A stretch of DNA of 5,891 nucleotides from Caulobacteraceae bacterium (GTDB lineage Bacteria > Pseudomonadota > Alphaproteobacteria > Caulobacterales > Caulobacteraceae), in contig JADZBR010000188.1 in assembly GCA_020852035.1 (NCBI GenBank), positions 1 to 5,891 on the forward strand. The letters run 5' to 3'. Below, in pieces: positions 1-5,262 of this stretch. A program made the position numbers and the translations under genes. Numbering within the stretch: the stretch's first letter is position 1; each line of letters begins with the position of its first letter. The notes under the pieces are model-generated. The model was not told where the DNA came from, made no database searches, and was given only the letters and a program-made list of their open reading frames with translations.

Positions 1-189
1 AGCCTGCCCCATACTCTCCGTCACCCCATCGCAGGGGAGGGCGCCCACGGATCCGGCCCGAAGCGGCGGTGGGGTGTCGGTCGAGCGGGACGTTCGGCGG
101 CGCCAGTCGCGGTCACATAGGCAGACCCGCCCCTACCGACTTCGTGAGCGGCCGCGGGCGATCGCGACCCCTGGCCGTTCGAGCTGCAG

Positions 190-238
190 GGAGAGGGTGG
201 AAACCTCTCCAGTCCGGGACCTCCCGCCGAGGAGGCCC
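190..238. repeat. Two adjacent stem-loops
   Basis: The first stem is perfect: 7 bp, 190-196 (GGAGAGG) pairing with 204-210 (CCTCTCC) around a 7-base loop. Five bases later, 216-218 and 220-224 (GGG, CCTCC) pair with 231-235 and 236-238 (GGAGG, CCC), leaving one bulged A at 219 and a 6-base loop. The pairing is visible directly. Whether it is transcribed, and on which strand, is unknown. Neither stem is followed by a T-run on either strand, so these are not standard terminators. Confidence 0.4.
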
Positions 239-349
239 GCCCGCCTTCGGCGCTCCGGCTAGGCTCTAACAGAGCCGCCAACCGGAAGCTGAAAGCCAAC
301 GGCCGGCGCGGAGCGTTCGATCTTCGCCGAAACGGTTATTATTCCCATC

Positions 350-418
350 GCTCCGGGCGAGGCCCGGCGCTCCGCACCCCTCCCCAACCTCGCCGGCGAC
401 CCCGGCGAAAGGCGCCGG
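350..418 (-). terminator. Possible weak terminator hairpins after the acyl-CoA ligase
   Basis: Reading away from the ligase stop codon on the minus strand, a 6-bp GC stem (402-407 with 413-418, 5-base loop) begins 2 bp past the stop. A second 6-bp stem (353-358 with 362-367, 3-base loop) lies about 50 bp further and extends by two pairs past one mismatch. Neither is followed by a run of Ts, so intrinsic termination is uncertain; Rho-dependent ending or read-through is equally possible. Confidence 0.25.
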
Positions 419-419
419 C

Positions 420-2039
420 TCACGCCATCAGCCGGTCCTTGTAGGCTGCGCGCAGGCACTTCTTGTCGATCTTGCCGGTGGCGGTCATCGGGACGGCGCC
501 GAACTCGACCGCGTCGGGCAGCCACCACTTCACCACCCGCGGGGTCAGGAACTCGATCACCCCGTCGACCGTGACATTGGCCCCCTCGTGGGTCTCGATC
601 ACCAGCACCGGCCGCTCCTCCCACTTGGGATGCGGCACCCCGACCACCGCGGCCACCTTCACGCCCGGGCAGCCGGCGGCGACGTTCTCCAGGTCGATGG
701 AGCTGATCCATTCGCCGCCGGACTTGATGACGTCCTTCTTGCGGTCGGTGATCCGCATGAAGCCGAACTCGTCGAGGGTGGCGATGTCGCCGGTGTCGAA
801 CCAGCCGTCGGCGTCGGCGACGTCAGCCTCCTGGCGGAAATAGCGCTGGATGGTCCACGGCCCGCGCACCATCAGGGCGCCGGAGGTCTCGCCGTCGTGC
901 GGCGCCTCGTTCCCGTCGTCGTCGACGATCTTCAGCTCGATGCCGAACTGCAGCCGCCCCTGGCGGGTCCAGATCGCCTGGTCGAGCGCCTCCTGGCCCA
1001 GTTCCGCCAGCGCCGGGGTCGGGGTGGCGATGACGCCCAGCGGGCAGGTCTCGGTCATGCCCCAGATCTGCAGCACCTGCACGCCGTGGTCGGTCTTGAA
1101 GCTCTCGGCCATCGCCAGCGGCACGGCCGAGCCGCCGACCACCACCCGCTGCAAGGTCCCGGTCGAGCCGCCGGTCTTCTTCAGATAGTCGAGGTACATG
1201 GTCCAGATGGTCGGCACCCCGCCGGAGAAGGTGACCCCCTCCCCCTCGATCAGCTCCTGCAGGGAGGCGCCGTCCATCTTCTCGGCCGGCAGCACCAGCT
1301 TGCAGCCGTTGATCGGGGCGGCGAACGGCAGGCCCCAGGCGGTGGCGTGGTAGAGCGACGAACACGGCATCACCACGTCGAAGGCCGTGAACCCGAACGC
1401 GCTGGCCAGCCCCTCGGCCATCGCCTGCAGCACCACCGCGCGGTGGGAGTAGAGCACGCCCTTCGGGTCGCCCGTGGTGCCGGAGGTGTAGCAGAGGAAG
1501 CTGGCGGCGTTCTCGTCGAACACCGGCCAGTCGAAGGTGTCGGGCTCGCCGGCGATCAACGCCTCGTAGTTCTCCGCGCCCACCGCGCCGGGCTGGTGGC
1601 CGTCCTCATCGGCCAGCAGCACGAAGCGCTCGACGCTCGGCATCTGCGCCGCCAGCCGCTCGACCAGCGGAGCGAAAGTGGCGTCGTAGAACAGCACCCG
1701 GGCCTGCGCATGCTCCATGATGTAGACGATCTGCTCGTCGAACAGCCGCGGGTTGACCGTGTTCAGCACCGCCCCGATCCCGGGCGCGGCGTAGAACAGC
1801 TCCAGGTGCCGGTGGGTATTCCAGGCCAGGCTCGCCACCCGGTCGCCGGACGCCACGCCCATCTTTGTCAGCGCGTTGGCCAGCTTGCGGCAGCGCTCGG
1901 CCAGGCCCGCGTAGTCGTAGCGATGGATGCGCCCCTCCACCGTCCGCGAGACGATCTCGCGGCGCGGGTGGGCCGCCTCGGCGAAGTTCAGGATGGAGGT
2001 CGTCAGCAGCGGGGTGGTCTGCATCAGGCCGGGGATCAT
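420..2039 (-). CDS. Fatty-acyl-CoA ligase (AMP-forming, ANL superfamily)
   Basis: A 539-aa cytosolic enzyme expected to activate a carboxylic acid with ATP to an acyl-adenylate and then form the CoA thioester. The superfamily motifs appear in order: the P-loop YTSGTTGDPKG at residues 184-194, GMTET at 327-331, GWFDTGD at 412-418, the hinge region RITDRKKDVIKSGGEW at 429-444, and the C-terminal TGKIDK at 521-526, whose K523 is the expected catalytic lysine. All key residues are intact and the length is normal. The N-terminus and the HPKWEERP segment (470-477) resemble medium/long-chain ligases of the AlkK type; related methylmercaptopropionate-CoA ligases are an alternative. Acyl specificity cannot be read. 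The ATG start is chosen because GAGGAA lies 9 nt upstream and the ligase homology begins there, although the frame stays open far upstream. It follows an MFS gene by 59 bp on the same strand, so the two are probably co-transcribed. Confidence 0.93.
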   Translation of the reverse strand: MIPGLMQTTPLLTTSILNFAEAAHPRREIVSRTVEGRIHRYDYAGLAERCRKLANALTKMGVASGDRVASLAWNTHRHLELFYAAPGIGAVLNTVNPRLFDEQIVYIMEHAQARVLFYDATFAPLVERLAAQMPSVERFVLLADEDGHQPGAVGAENYEALIAGEPDTFDWPVFDENAASFLCYTSGTTGDPKGVLYSHRAVVLQAMAEGLASAFGFTAFDVVMPCSSLYHATAWGLPFAAPINGCKLVLPAEKMDGASLQELIEGEGVTFSGGVPTIWTMYLDYLKKTGGSTGTLQRVVVGGSAVPLAMAESFKTDHGVQVLQIWGMTETCPLGVIATPTPALAELGQEALDQAIWTRQGRLQFGIELKIVDDDGNEAPHDGETSGALMVRGPWTIQRYFRQEADVADADGWFDTGDIATLDEFGFMRITDRKKDVIKSGGEWISSIDLENVAAGCPGVKVAAVVGVPHPKWEERPVLVIETHEGANVTVDGVIEFLTPRVVKWWLPDAVEFGAVPMTATGKIDKKCLRAAYKDRLMA

Positions 2040-2048
2040 CGGGGGCGT

Positions 2049-2054
2049 TTCCTC
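2049..2054 (-). promoter_or_regulatory. Ribosome binding site of the acyl-CoA ligase
   Basis: The minus strand reads GAGGAA here, 9 nt before the ATG at 2039. It decides the start: the frame stays open upstream to about 3041, but that stretch is out of frame with the transporter gene it overlaps and is not coding. Confidence 0.7.
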
Positions 2055-2056
2055 TG

Positions 2057-2072
2057 GCTTGCTTTTGCAAGC
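2057..2072. repeat. Perfect 6-bp stem-loop between transporter and ligase genes
   Basis: Bases 2057-2062 (GCTTGC) pair exactly with 2067-2072 (GCAAGC) around a four-base TTTT loop (AAAA on the transcribed minus strand). It lies just upstream of the ligase ribosome binding site and 26 bp past the transporter stop. There is no T-run after it on the minus strand, so it is unlikely to be a terminator. It could be an mRNA processing or stability element, or a protein-binding site. Confidence 0.45.
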
Positions 2073-2098
2073 AACCCAACCTTCCGGCCGGCGCGGAG

Positions 2099-3406
2099 TC
2101 AAACCTGCTGATCGGCCTCCGCCCGCCGGCTGCGCGGGTCCTTCACCTTGGCGATCAGCAGCACCAGCGCCAGCACCTGCGAGACCGTGGTGGCGATGAA
2201 CAGCGCCGCATAGCCTGCCCCGGTCGCGAAGAGCCCGCCCAGCAGCGGCCCGGCCGACGCCATCACGCCTTCGACGGTGGCGACAAGTCCCAGGCGCATC
2301 GGCATGTCGTCGCGGTCGCCGAACTCCAGCACCATCGTGCTGGCGCTCATCATGTAGCCCGACTGCGCCGCCCCGATCAGGAAGAAGGCCCCGAAGATCG
2401 GCCAGATGCCGGCGGCGTTGAGCAGCACGATGGTGCCGGCGATCCAGATGGCCAGGGCGGCGATGAAGGTGGCGCGAAAGCCCATCTTGTCGCCGGTGTA
2501 GCCCCAGATCAGGTTCGTCGCCGTGTCGGCGCCCAGATAGGCCAGCGAGAGCAACCCGATGTTGGCGCCGGTCAGTTCGATCGAGGAGGCCGCGTAGAGG
2601 ATGTAGAAGGGCGCGGCGATCCGCCCGGCCACGCCGAACACCAGCACGATCATGAAGAACATGAAGTCCCGGTCGCTGGAGAGCAGCGCCGGGAGATCCT
2701 TCATCCGCTCGCGCAGCCGGGTCTGGGCCCGCACGGTCGGCGGCTCCGGCTCGACCATCAGCAGGCGAAGGGCGGTCAGCCCGGCGCTGGTCAGGATGAA
2801 CACCAGCACGAAGGTGGTGGCGTAGCCGTTGCCGAAGGCGTTCTGCTCCAGAAGATATTTGCCGGCCAGGAACGAAAGCCCCGCCGCCACCGCCCCGCCC
2901 GTCACGTTGCGCCACGCCTGCAGGCGGCCGCGCCGGCTGATCGGGATCACCTTGGCCAGCAGCATCTGGAAGGCCACCCGCTGGGCGCCCGAGAAGAAGC
3001 CCATGATCAGCAGCATCAGCATGGTCATGCCGATCAGCCACTCGCCGGTCAGGGTCCAGGCGGCGATCGCGATGCCCAGCATGGGCAGCCGCATGCCGGT
3101 GCCCAGGAAGATCGAGATCGGCAGCACCTTCTTGCGGTGTTCGATCTGCGAGGCGCCCAGGAGCGGCGAGACGATGCCGCCCAGCTGCTGCAGCGCCAGC
3201 GCCAGGCCGACGATGAAGTCCGAACCGGAAATCGAGTGGATGTAGGCCGGCAGGAAGGTCGGCGCGCCCATGATCCGAAAGCCGGTCATGCCCAGCATGC
3301 CGTGCAGGTAGTGGCCCGCGTAGTTGCGCCTCAGGTTGTCCCAGACGAACTTTTCGTAAGCGGCCTCGGCGTCCTCCCCGGACACGGGTTCCACGGTCTT
3401 GTCCAA
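2099..3406 (-). CDS. Major facilitator superfamily (MFS) transporter
   Basis: A 435-aa inner-membrane protein with many hydrophobic helices, for example about 97-117, 123-140, 168-185, 197-216, 248-270, 280-300, 312-330, 334-354 and 396-418, consistent with the 12-helix MFS fold and the usual length. Loop motifs resembling MFS motif A occur at QIEHRKK (87-93) and at WGYTGDKMGFR (301-311), one in each half. About 30 hydrophilic residues precede the first helix. The start is TTG at 3404-3406, with GAGGG only 4 nt upstream. No in-frame ATG or GTG lies between it and the stop at 3440-3442, and the next Met (residue 37) would remove the first helix region. It sits 59 bp upstream of the acyl-CoA ligase on the same strand, so it may carry the acid that the ligase activates. 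Substrate and direction are unknown; an exporter is possible. Confidence 0.88.
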   Translation of the reverse strand: MDKTVEPVSGEDAEAAYEKFVWDNLRRNYAGHYLHGMLGMTGFRIMGAPTFLPAYIHSISGSDFIVGLALALQQLGGIVSPLLGASQIEHRKKVLPISIFLGTGMRLPMLGIAIAAWTLTGEWLIGMTMLMLLIMGFFSGAQRVAFQMLLAKVIPISRRGRLQAWRNVTGGAVAAGLSFLAGKYLLEQNAFGNGYATTFVLVFILTSAGLTALRLLMVEPEPPTVRAQTRLRERMKDLPALLSSDRDFMFFMIVLVFGVAGRIAAPFYILYAASSIELTGANIGLLSLAYLGADTATNLIWGYTGDKMGFRATFIAALAIWIAGTIVLLNAAGIWPIFGAFFLIGAAQSGYMMSASTMVLEFGDRDDMPMRLGLVATVEGVMASAGPLLGGLFATGAGYAALFIATTVSQVLALVLLIAKVKDPRSRRAEADQQV

Positions 3407-3508
3407 CTTGCCCTCGCCCGAAATGCGCGGGCGCTCACGTCACAAAATCAGCTATCAATAAGGCCCTGTCCTAGACCCATCCGCGCGGCGCGCAAGCGCC
3501 ATACCGAT
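3407..3508 (-). promoter_or_regulatory. Intergenic region upstream of the transporter, probable promoter
   Basis: This 102-bp gap contains the most A/T-rich tract of the neighbourhood (about 3440-3465), which would suit a promoter for the transporter/ligase unit. The minus strand carries TTGATA-like and TAGGAC-like elements, but I cannot pair a -35 and a -10 at good spacing. The transporter could also be read from the small gene upstream. Confidence 0.35.
3487..3500. repeat. Short GC hairpin after the 67-aa gene
   Basis: Bases 3487-3491 (GGCGC) pair with 3496-3500 (GCGCC) around a four-base loop (GCAA on the plus strand). It begins 8 bp beyond the stop codon of the 67-aa gene. There is no T-run on the minus strand, so it is at best a weak transcript end. 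Confidence 0.3.
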
Positions 3509-3712
3509 TCAATGACCGACCACGGCGTTGATCAGCAGCAGTAGGGCGACCAGGACCAGGAACCCGCCGACCAGCAGGCTGGAAAAGGTGATCGCCGCCA
3601 TCACGTGCCGGTTCAGCGGCGCGTCGCGCTCGCCGGGCATGGTGACGTCGGCAGGGTCGACGACGACTCGCTTGGAAACTTCCTGCGGCGGCGGATCGGC
3701 CGGGCCGGTCAT
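3509..3712 (-). CDS. Small single-pass membrane protein, unknown function
   Basis: A 67-aa protein I do not recognise. The first 37 residues are hydrophilic and proline-rich near the start (MTGPADPPPQ), with an acidic and basic mix. Residues about 38-64 form one long hydrophobic helix (AAITFSSLLVGGFLVLVALLLLINAVV) ending three residues before the C-terminus, so it looks like a tail-anchored or single-span protein without a cleavable signal. The ATG start is well supported: GGGAGG lies 5 nt upstream at 3718-3723. It follows the 128-aa gene by 30 bp on the same strand, and both proteins end in a membrane helix, so they may form one transcript and possibly one complex. No function can be assigned from sequence. 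Confidence 0.7.
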   Translation of the reverse strand: MTGPADPPPQEVSKRVVVDPADVTMPGERDAPLNRHVMAAITFSSLLVGGFLVLVALLLLINAVVGH

Positions 3713-3717
3713 GTCGT

Positions 3718-3738
3718 CCTCCCGCCCCCCGCGGCGGG
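3718..3738 (-). promoter_or_regulatory. Ribosome binding site partly held in a hairpin
   Basis: On the minus strand a 6-bp stem (3733-3738 with 3721-3726, 6-base loop) ends inside the GGGAGG ribosome binding site (3718-3723) of the 67-aa gene, so the three Gs at 3721-3723 can be paired. The stem begins 4 bp after the stop codon of the preceding gene. This layout could couple translation of the two genes; that is inference. Confidence 0.4.
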
Positions 3739-3742
3739 AACT

Positions 3743-4129
3743 CTAGCGGCCGACCAGGCCGGGCGCCATCTCGGCGATGAAGGCGCCGGCGGCGAAGGCG
3801 GCGAGCGCGAACAGCACGCCTTGCGCGATGCGCCGCCGGAGCAGCGACTTCGGGTCGAAGGGCCTGGGCAGGCCGGCCACCTCACCCTCGGGGCGAGGGG
3901 TGAACTTGATCTCCGCCGCACCCGCCCGGTCGTCGGCGATCTGGTAGAGGATTTCGGCCGCCGCCGGCCCCTTGTGCGGCAAGTCGAGGCACTGGGCGGC
4001 GTGTTCCACCAGGGCCGCGAAAGCGGCCACCTTGTCGGCGTTGCTGAGGCCCTGGGCGGCCACGAAATGCGCGGAGGCGACCGTGTTCTGGCCGTTCTGG
4101 ACGACGGCGTTGCGGACGGTGACGCCCAT
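3743..4129 (-). CDS. Small protein with C-terminal membrane helix, unknown function
   Basis: A 128-aa protein I do not recognise. Residues 1-98 are soluble and alanine-rich, probably helical around 29-70. A basic cluster (LLRRR, 96-100) precedes a hydrophobic segment at about 101-119 (IAQGVLFALAAFAAGAFIA), giving a tail-anchored look with the N-terminal part probably in the cytoplasm. The chosen start is the ATG at 4127-4129 because GGGAG lies 9 nt upstream. The frame can be extended to a GTG at 4216, adding 29 residues, but that extension has no good ribosome binding site and would run through the palindrome. Of the overlapping open frames this one is favoured for its clear membrane helix; the rival frame is Arg/Pro/Ser-rich. 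It is the first gene of a minus-strand pair with the 67-aa gene and is divergent from the MoxR gene. Confidence 0.65.
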   Translation of the reverse strand: MGVTVRNAVVQNGQNTVASAHFVAAQGLSNADKVAAFAALVEHAAQCLDLPHKGPAAAEILYQIADDRAGAAEIKFTPRPEGEVAGLPRPFDPKSLLRRRIAQGVLFALAAFAAGAFIAEMAPGLVGR

Positions 4130-4138
4130 TTCGGCTTT

Positions 4139-4143
4139 CTCCC
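4139..4143 (-). promoter_or_regulatory. Ribosome binding site of the 128-aa gene
   Basis: The minus strand reads GGGAG here, 9 nt before the ATG at 4129. It decides the start over the more upstream GTG in the same frame. Confidence 0.6.
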
Positions 4144-4176
4144 AGGCTGGCGGCGACAGGCAGCCTCTAGTTGGGA

Positions 4177-4198
4177 CTTGCGAACCCCGGTTTGCAAG
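4177..4198. promoter_or_regulatory. 22-bp imperfect palindrome, candidate operator
   Basis: Two 10-base arms (4177-4186 CTTGCGAACC and 4189-4198 GGTTTGCAAG) are complementary at nine of ten positions around a CC centre. The only mismatch is 4182/4193, a G-T pair that would be a wobble in plus-strand RNA. It is 47 bp from the ATG of the 128-aa gene and 100 bp from the MoxR start. The size and symmetry suit a dimeric regulator; no specific family is recognised. A transcript stem-loop is the alternative. Confidence 0.5.
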
Positions 4199-4298
4199 GG
4201 CCGCCGAGCCACACACGCGAAACGATTTGCCCTGATCCCCCCCGCCCTGTCACATTGGCGGCATTATCCTGCCCGTCCTGATTTGAAAGCCTGATCCT

Positions 4299-5255
4299 TT
4301 GAGCACCACGCCGCCCGCGGGCCTGCCCGCGTCCGCCCAGTTCGCTTCCGTCGACGCCGTCATCGAGGGCCTGGCCAGCGTCGGCTATATCGCCTCGCAC
4401 CGCATCGCGACCGCGCTCTACATGTCGATGCACCTGCAAAAGCCCCTGCTGGTCGAGGGCTTCGCCGGCGTCGGCAAGACCGAGCTGGCGCTCTCCACCG
4501 CCGCCCTCACCGGCCTGCCGCTGATCCGCATGCAGTGCTACGACGGCCTGGACGAATCCAAGGCCCTCTACGAGTGGAAGTACGGCAAACAGTTGCTCTA
4601 CACCCAGATCCTGAAGGACCGCATGGGCGCCGAGATGGCCAAGGCGGAGACCCTCGAGGACGCCATGGAGCACCTCCACGGCATGGGCGACTTCTTCTTC
4701 TCCGAGCCCTTCCTGGAACCGCGCCCGCTGCTCCAGGCGCTGCGCAGCGACGCCGGCTGCGTCCTGCTGATCGACGAGATCGACAAGTCGGACGAGAGCT
4801 TCGAAGCCTTCCTGCTGGAAGTGCTCTCCGCCTATCAGGCCTCGATCCCCGAGATCGGCGTGGTGAAGGCGACCACCCCGCCGCTGGTCTTCCTCACCTC
4901 CAACAACGTGCGCGACCTGGGCGACGCCCTGAAGCGCCGCTGCCTGCACCTGCACATCCCGCTGCCGGAGGCCAAGCTGGAGGAGCGCATCGTCGCCACC
5001 CGCGTGCCCGGCATCGAGGCGGCGCTGACCGCCAGGCTGGTGGGTTTCGTGCAGCACCTGCGGACCCTCGACCTTCGCAAGGCGCCCTCGATCTCCGAGA
5101 CCGTCGACTGGGCCCGCGCGCTCGTCCTGCTGCACGCCGACAGCCTGGATCCGGAGATGGTCCGCGAGACGCTCAACGTGATCCTGAAGTTCGAGCAGGA
5201 CATCGCCGCCGTCGAGCCGCAGGTCGGCGAACTCCTGCGCGCCGCAGCGGCGTAG
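4299..5255 (+). CDS. MoxR-family AAA+ ATPase (CoxD-like)
   Basis: A 318-aa cytosolic AAA+ ATPase. MoxR proteins act as chaperones that help mature or metallate partner enzymes, usually with a VWA-domain protein. Visible motifs: Walker A GFAGVGKT at 54-61, Walker B CVLLIDEID at 154-162 with acidic pair D159/E160, sensor 1 at TSNN (200-203), arginines R213/R214 as arginine-finger candidates, and a C-terminal helical lid at about 226-316 with SISE at 264-267 in the sensor 2 region. Walker B reads IDEIDKSD rather than the ADEINRA of classical MoxR, and about 65 residues (84-150) separate it from the YDGLDE segment, so it is a CoxD-like branch. The start is TTG at 4299-4301; an in-frame stop at 4284-4286 excludes any further extension, and only a weak GAAAG lies 9 nt upstream. 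The CoxE-like partner follows after 7 bp. Confidence 0.92.
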   Translation: MSTTPPAGLPASAQFASVDAVIEGLASVGYIASHRIATALYMSMHLQKPLLVEGFAGVGKTELALSTAALTGLPLIRMQCYDGLDESKALYEWKYGKQLLYTQILKDRMGAEMAKAETLEDAMEHLHGMGDFFFSEPFLEPRPLLQALRSDAGCVLLIDEIDKSDESFEAFLLEVLSAYQASIPEIGVVKATTPPLVFLTSNNVRDLGDALKRRCLHLHIPLPEAKLEERIVATRVPGIEAALTARLVGFVQHLRTLDLRKAPSISETVDWARALVLLHADSLDPEMVRETLNVILKFEQDIAAVEPQVGELLRAAAA

Positions 5256-5262
5256 CACCGCC

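Larger units (their letters stand above)
1..419. other. Gene-free, GC-rich region with several hairpins
   Basis: No convincing gene lies in these 419 bases. The short open frames that cross it encode Arg/Pro/Gly/Ser-rich, low-complexity peptides with no recognisable domain and no good ribosome binding site. Several inverted repeats are visible: 76-81 with 135-140 and 85-89 with 126-130 (one two-part stem), 190-196 with 204-210, 216-224 with 231-238, 262-267 with 271-276, 353-358 with 362-367, and 402-407 with 413-418. I compared it by eye with the core motifs of RNase P RNA, tmRNA, SRP RNA, tRNAs and the cobalamin, glycine and TPP riboswitches, and none fits. It may be the 3' region of the ligase transcript, the leader of a minus-strand gene beyond the left edge, or an unrecognised structured RNA. 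Confidence 0.5.
4130..4298. promoter_or_regulatory. Divergent intergenic region between the 128-aa gene and the MoxR gene
   Basis: These 169 bp separate two divergently read genes and must hold, or lie near, both promoters. The right half has A/T-richer pockets near 4221-4229, 4252-4268 and 4281-4288. I could not match a -35/-10 pair with confidence on either strand: TTGCCC at 4227-4232 has only a poor -10 partner near 4250. A 22-bp imperfect palindrome lies in the left half. Confidence 0.45.

Noticed and set aside
187..238. Possible cobalamin or glycine riboswitch
   Set aside because: Short stretches (GGGTGGAAACC, CGCCGAGGAGG) recall parts of those aptamers, but the full conserved cores are missing and no downstream gene of the right kind is in view.
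21..299. 92-codon minus-strand frame in the left region
   Set aside because: Low-complexity composition, no recognisable domain, and it runs straight through the strong hairpins at 190-238 and 262-276.
2040..3041. Upstream extension of the acyl-CoA ligase frame by 334 codons, which would make an 873-aa fusion protein
   Set aside because: The extension lies in a different frame from the clear MFS gene, reads as Arg/Gly/Ala/His-rich low-complexity sequence, and the ligase has its own ATG and ribosome binding site at 2039.
588..3544. Long plus-strand open frames (588-2111 and 1865-3544) antisense to the ligase and transporter
   Set aside because: They are rich in His, Gln, Arg and Gly with no domain. 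Such stop-free antisense frames are a normal by-product of very high GC at third codon positions.
3709..4212. 167-codon minus-strand frame overlapping the 128-aa gene
   Set aside because: Its product is Arg/Pro/Ser-rich without a hydrophobic helix, while the alternative frame has a clear membrane segment and a ribosome binding site.
4256..4273. Sigma-54 promoter (TGGC...TGC) upstream of the MoxR gene
   Set aside because: The GG and GC elements are not separated by the required 10 bp; the spacing here is 12 or 9.
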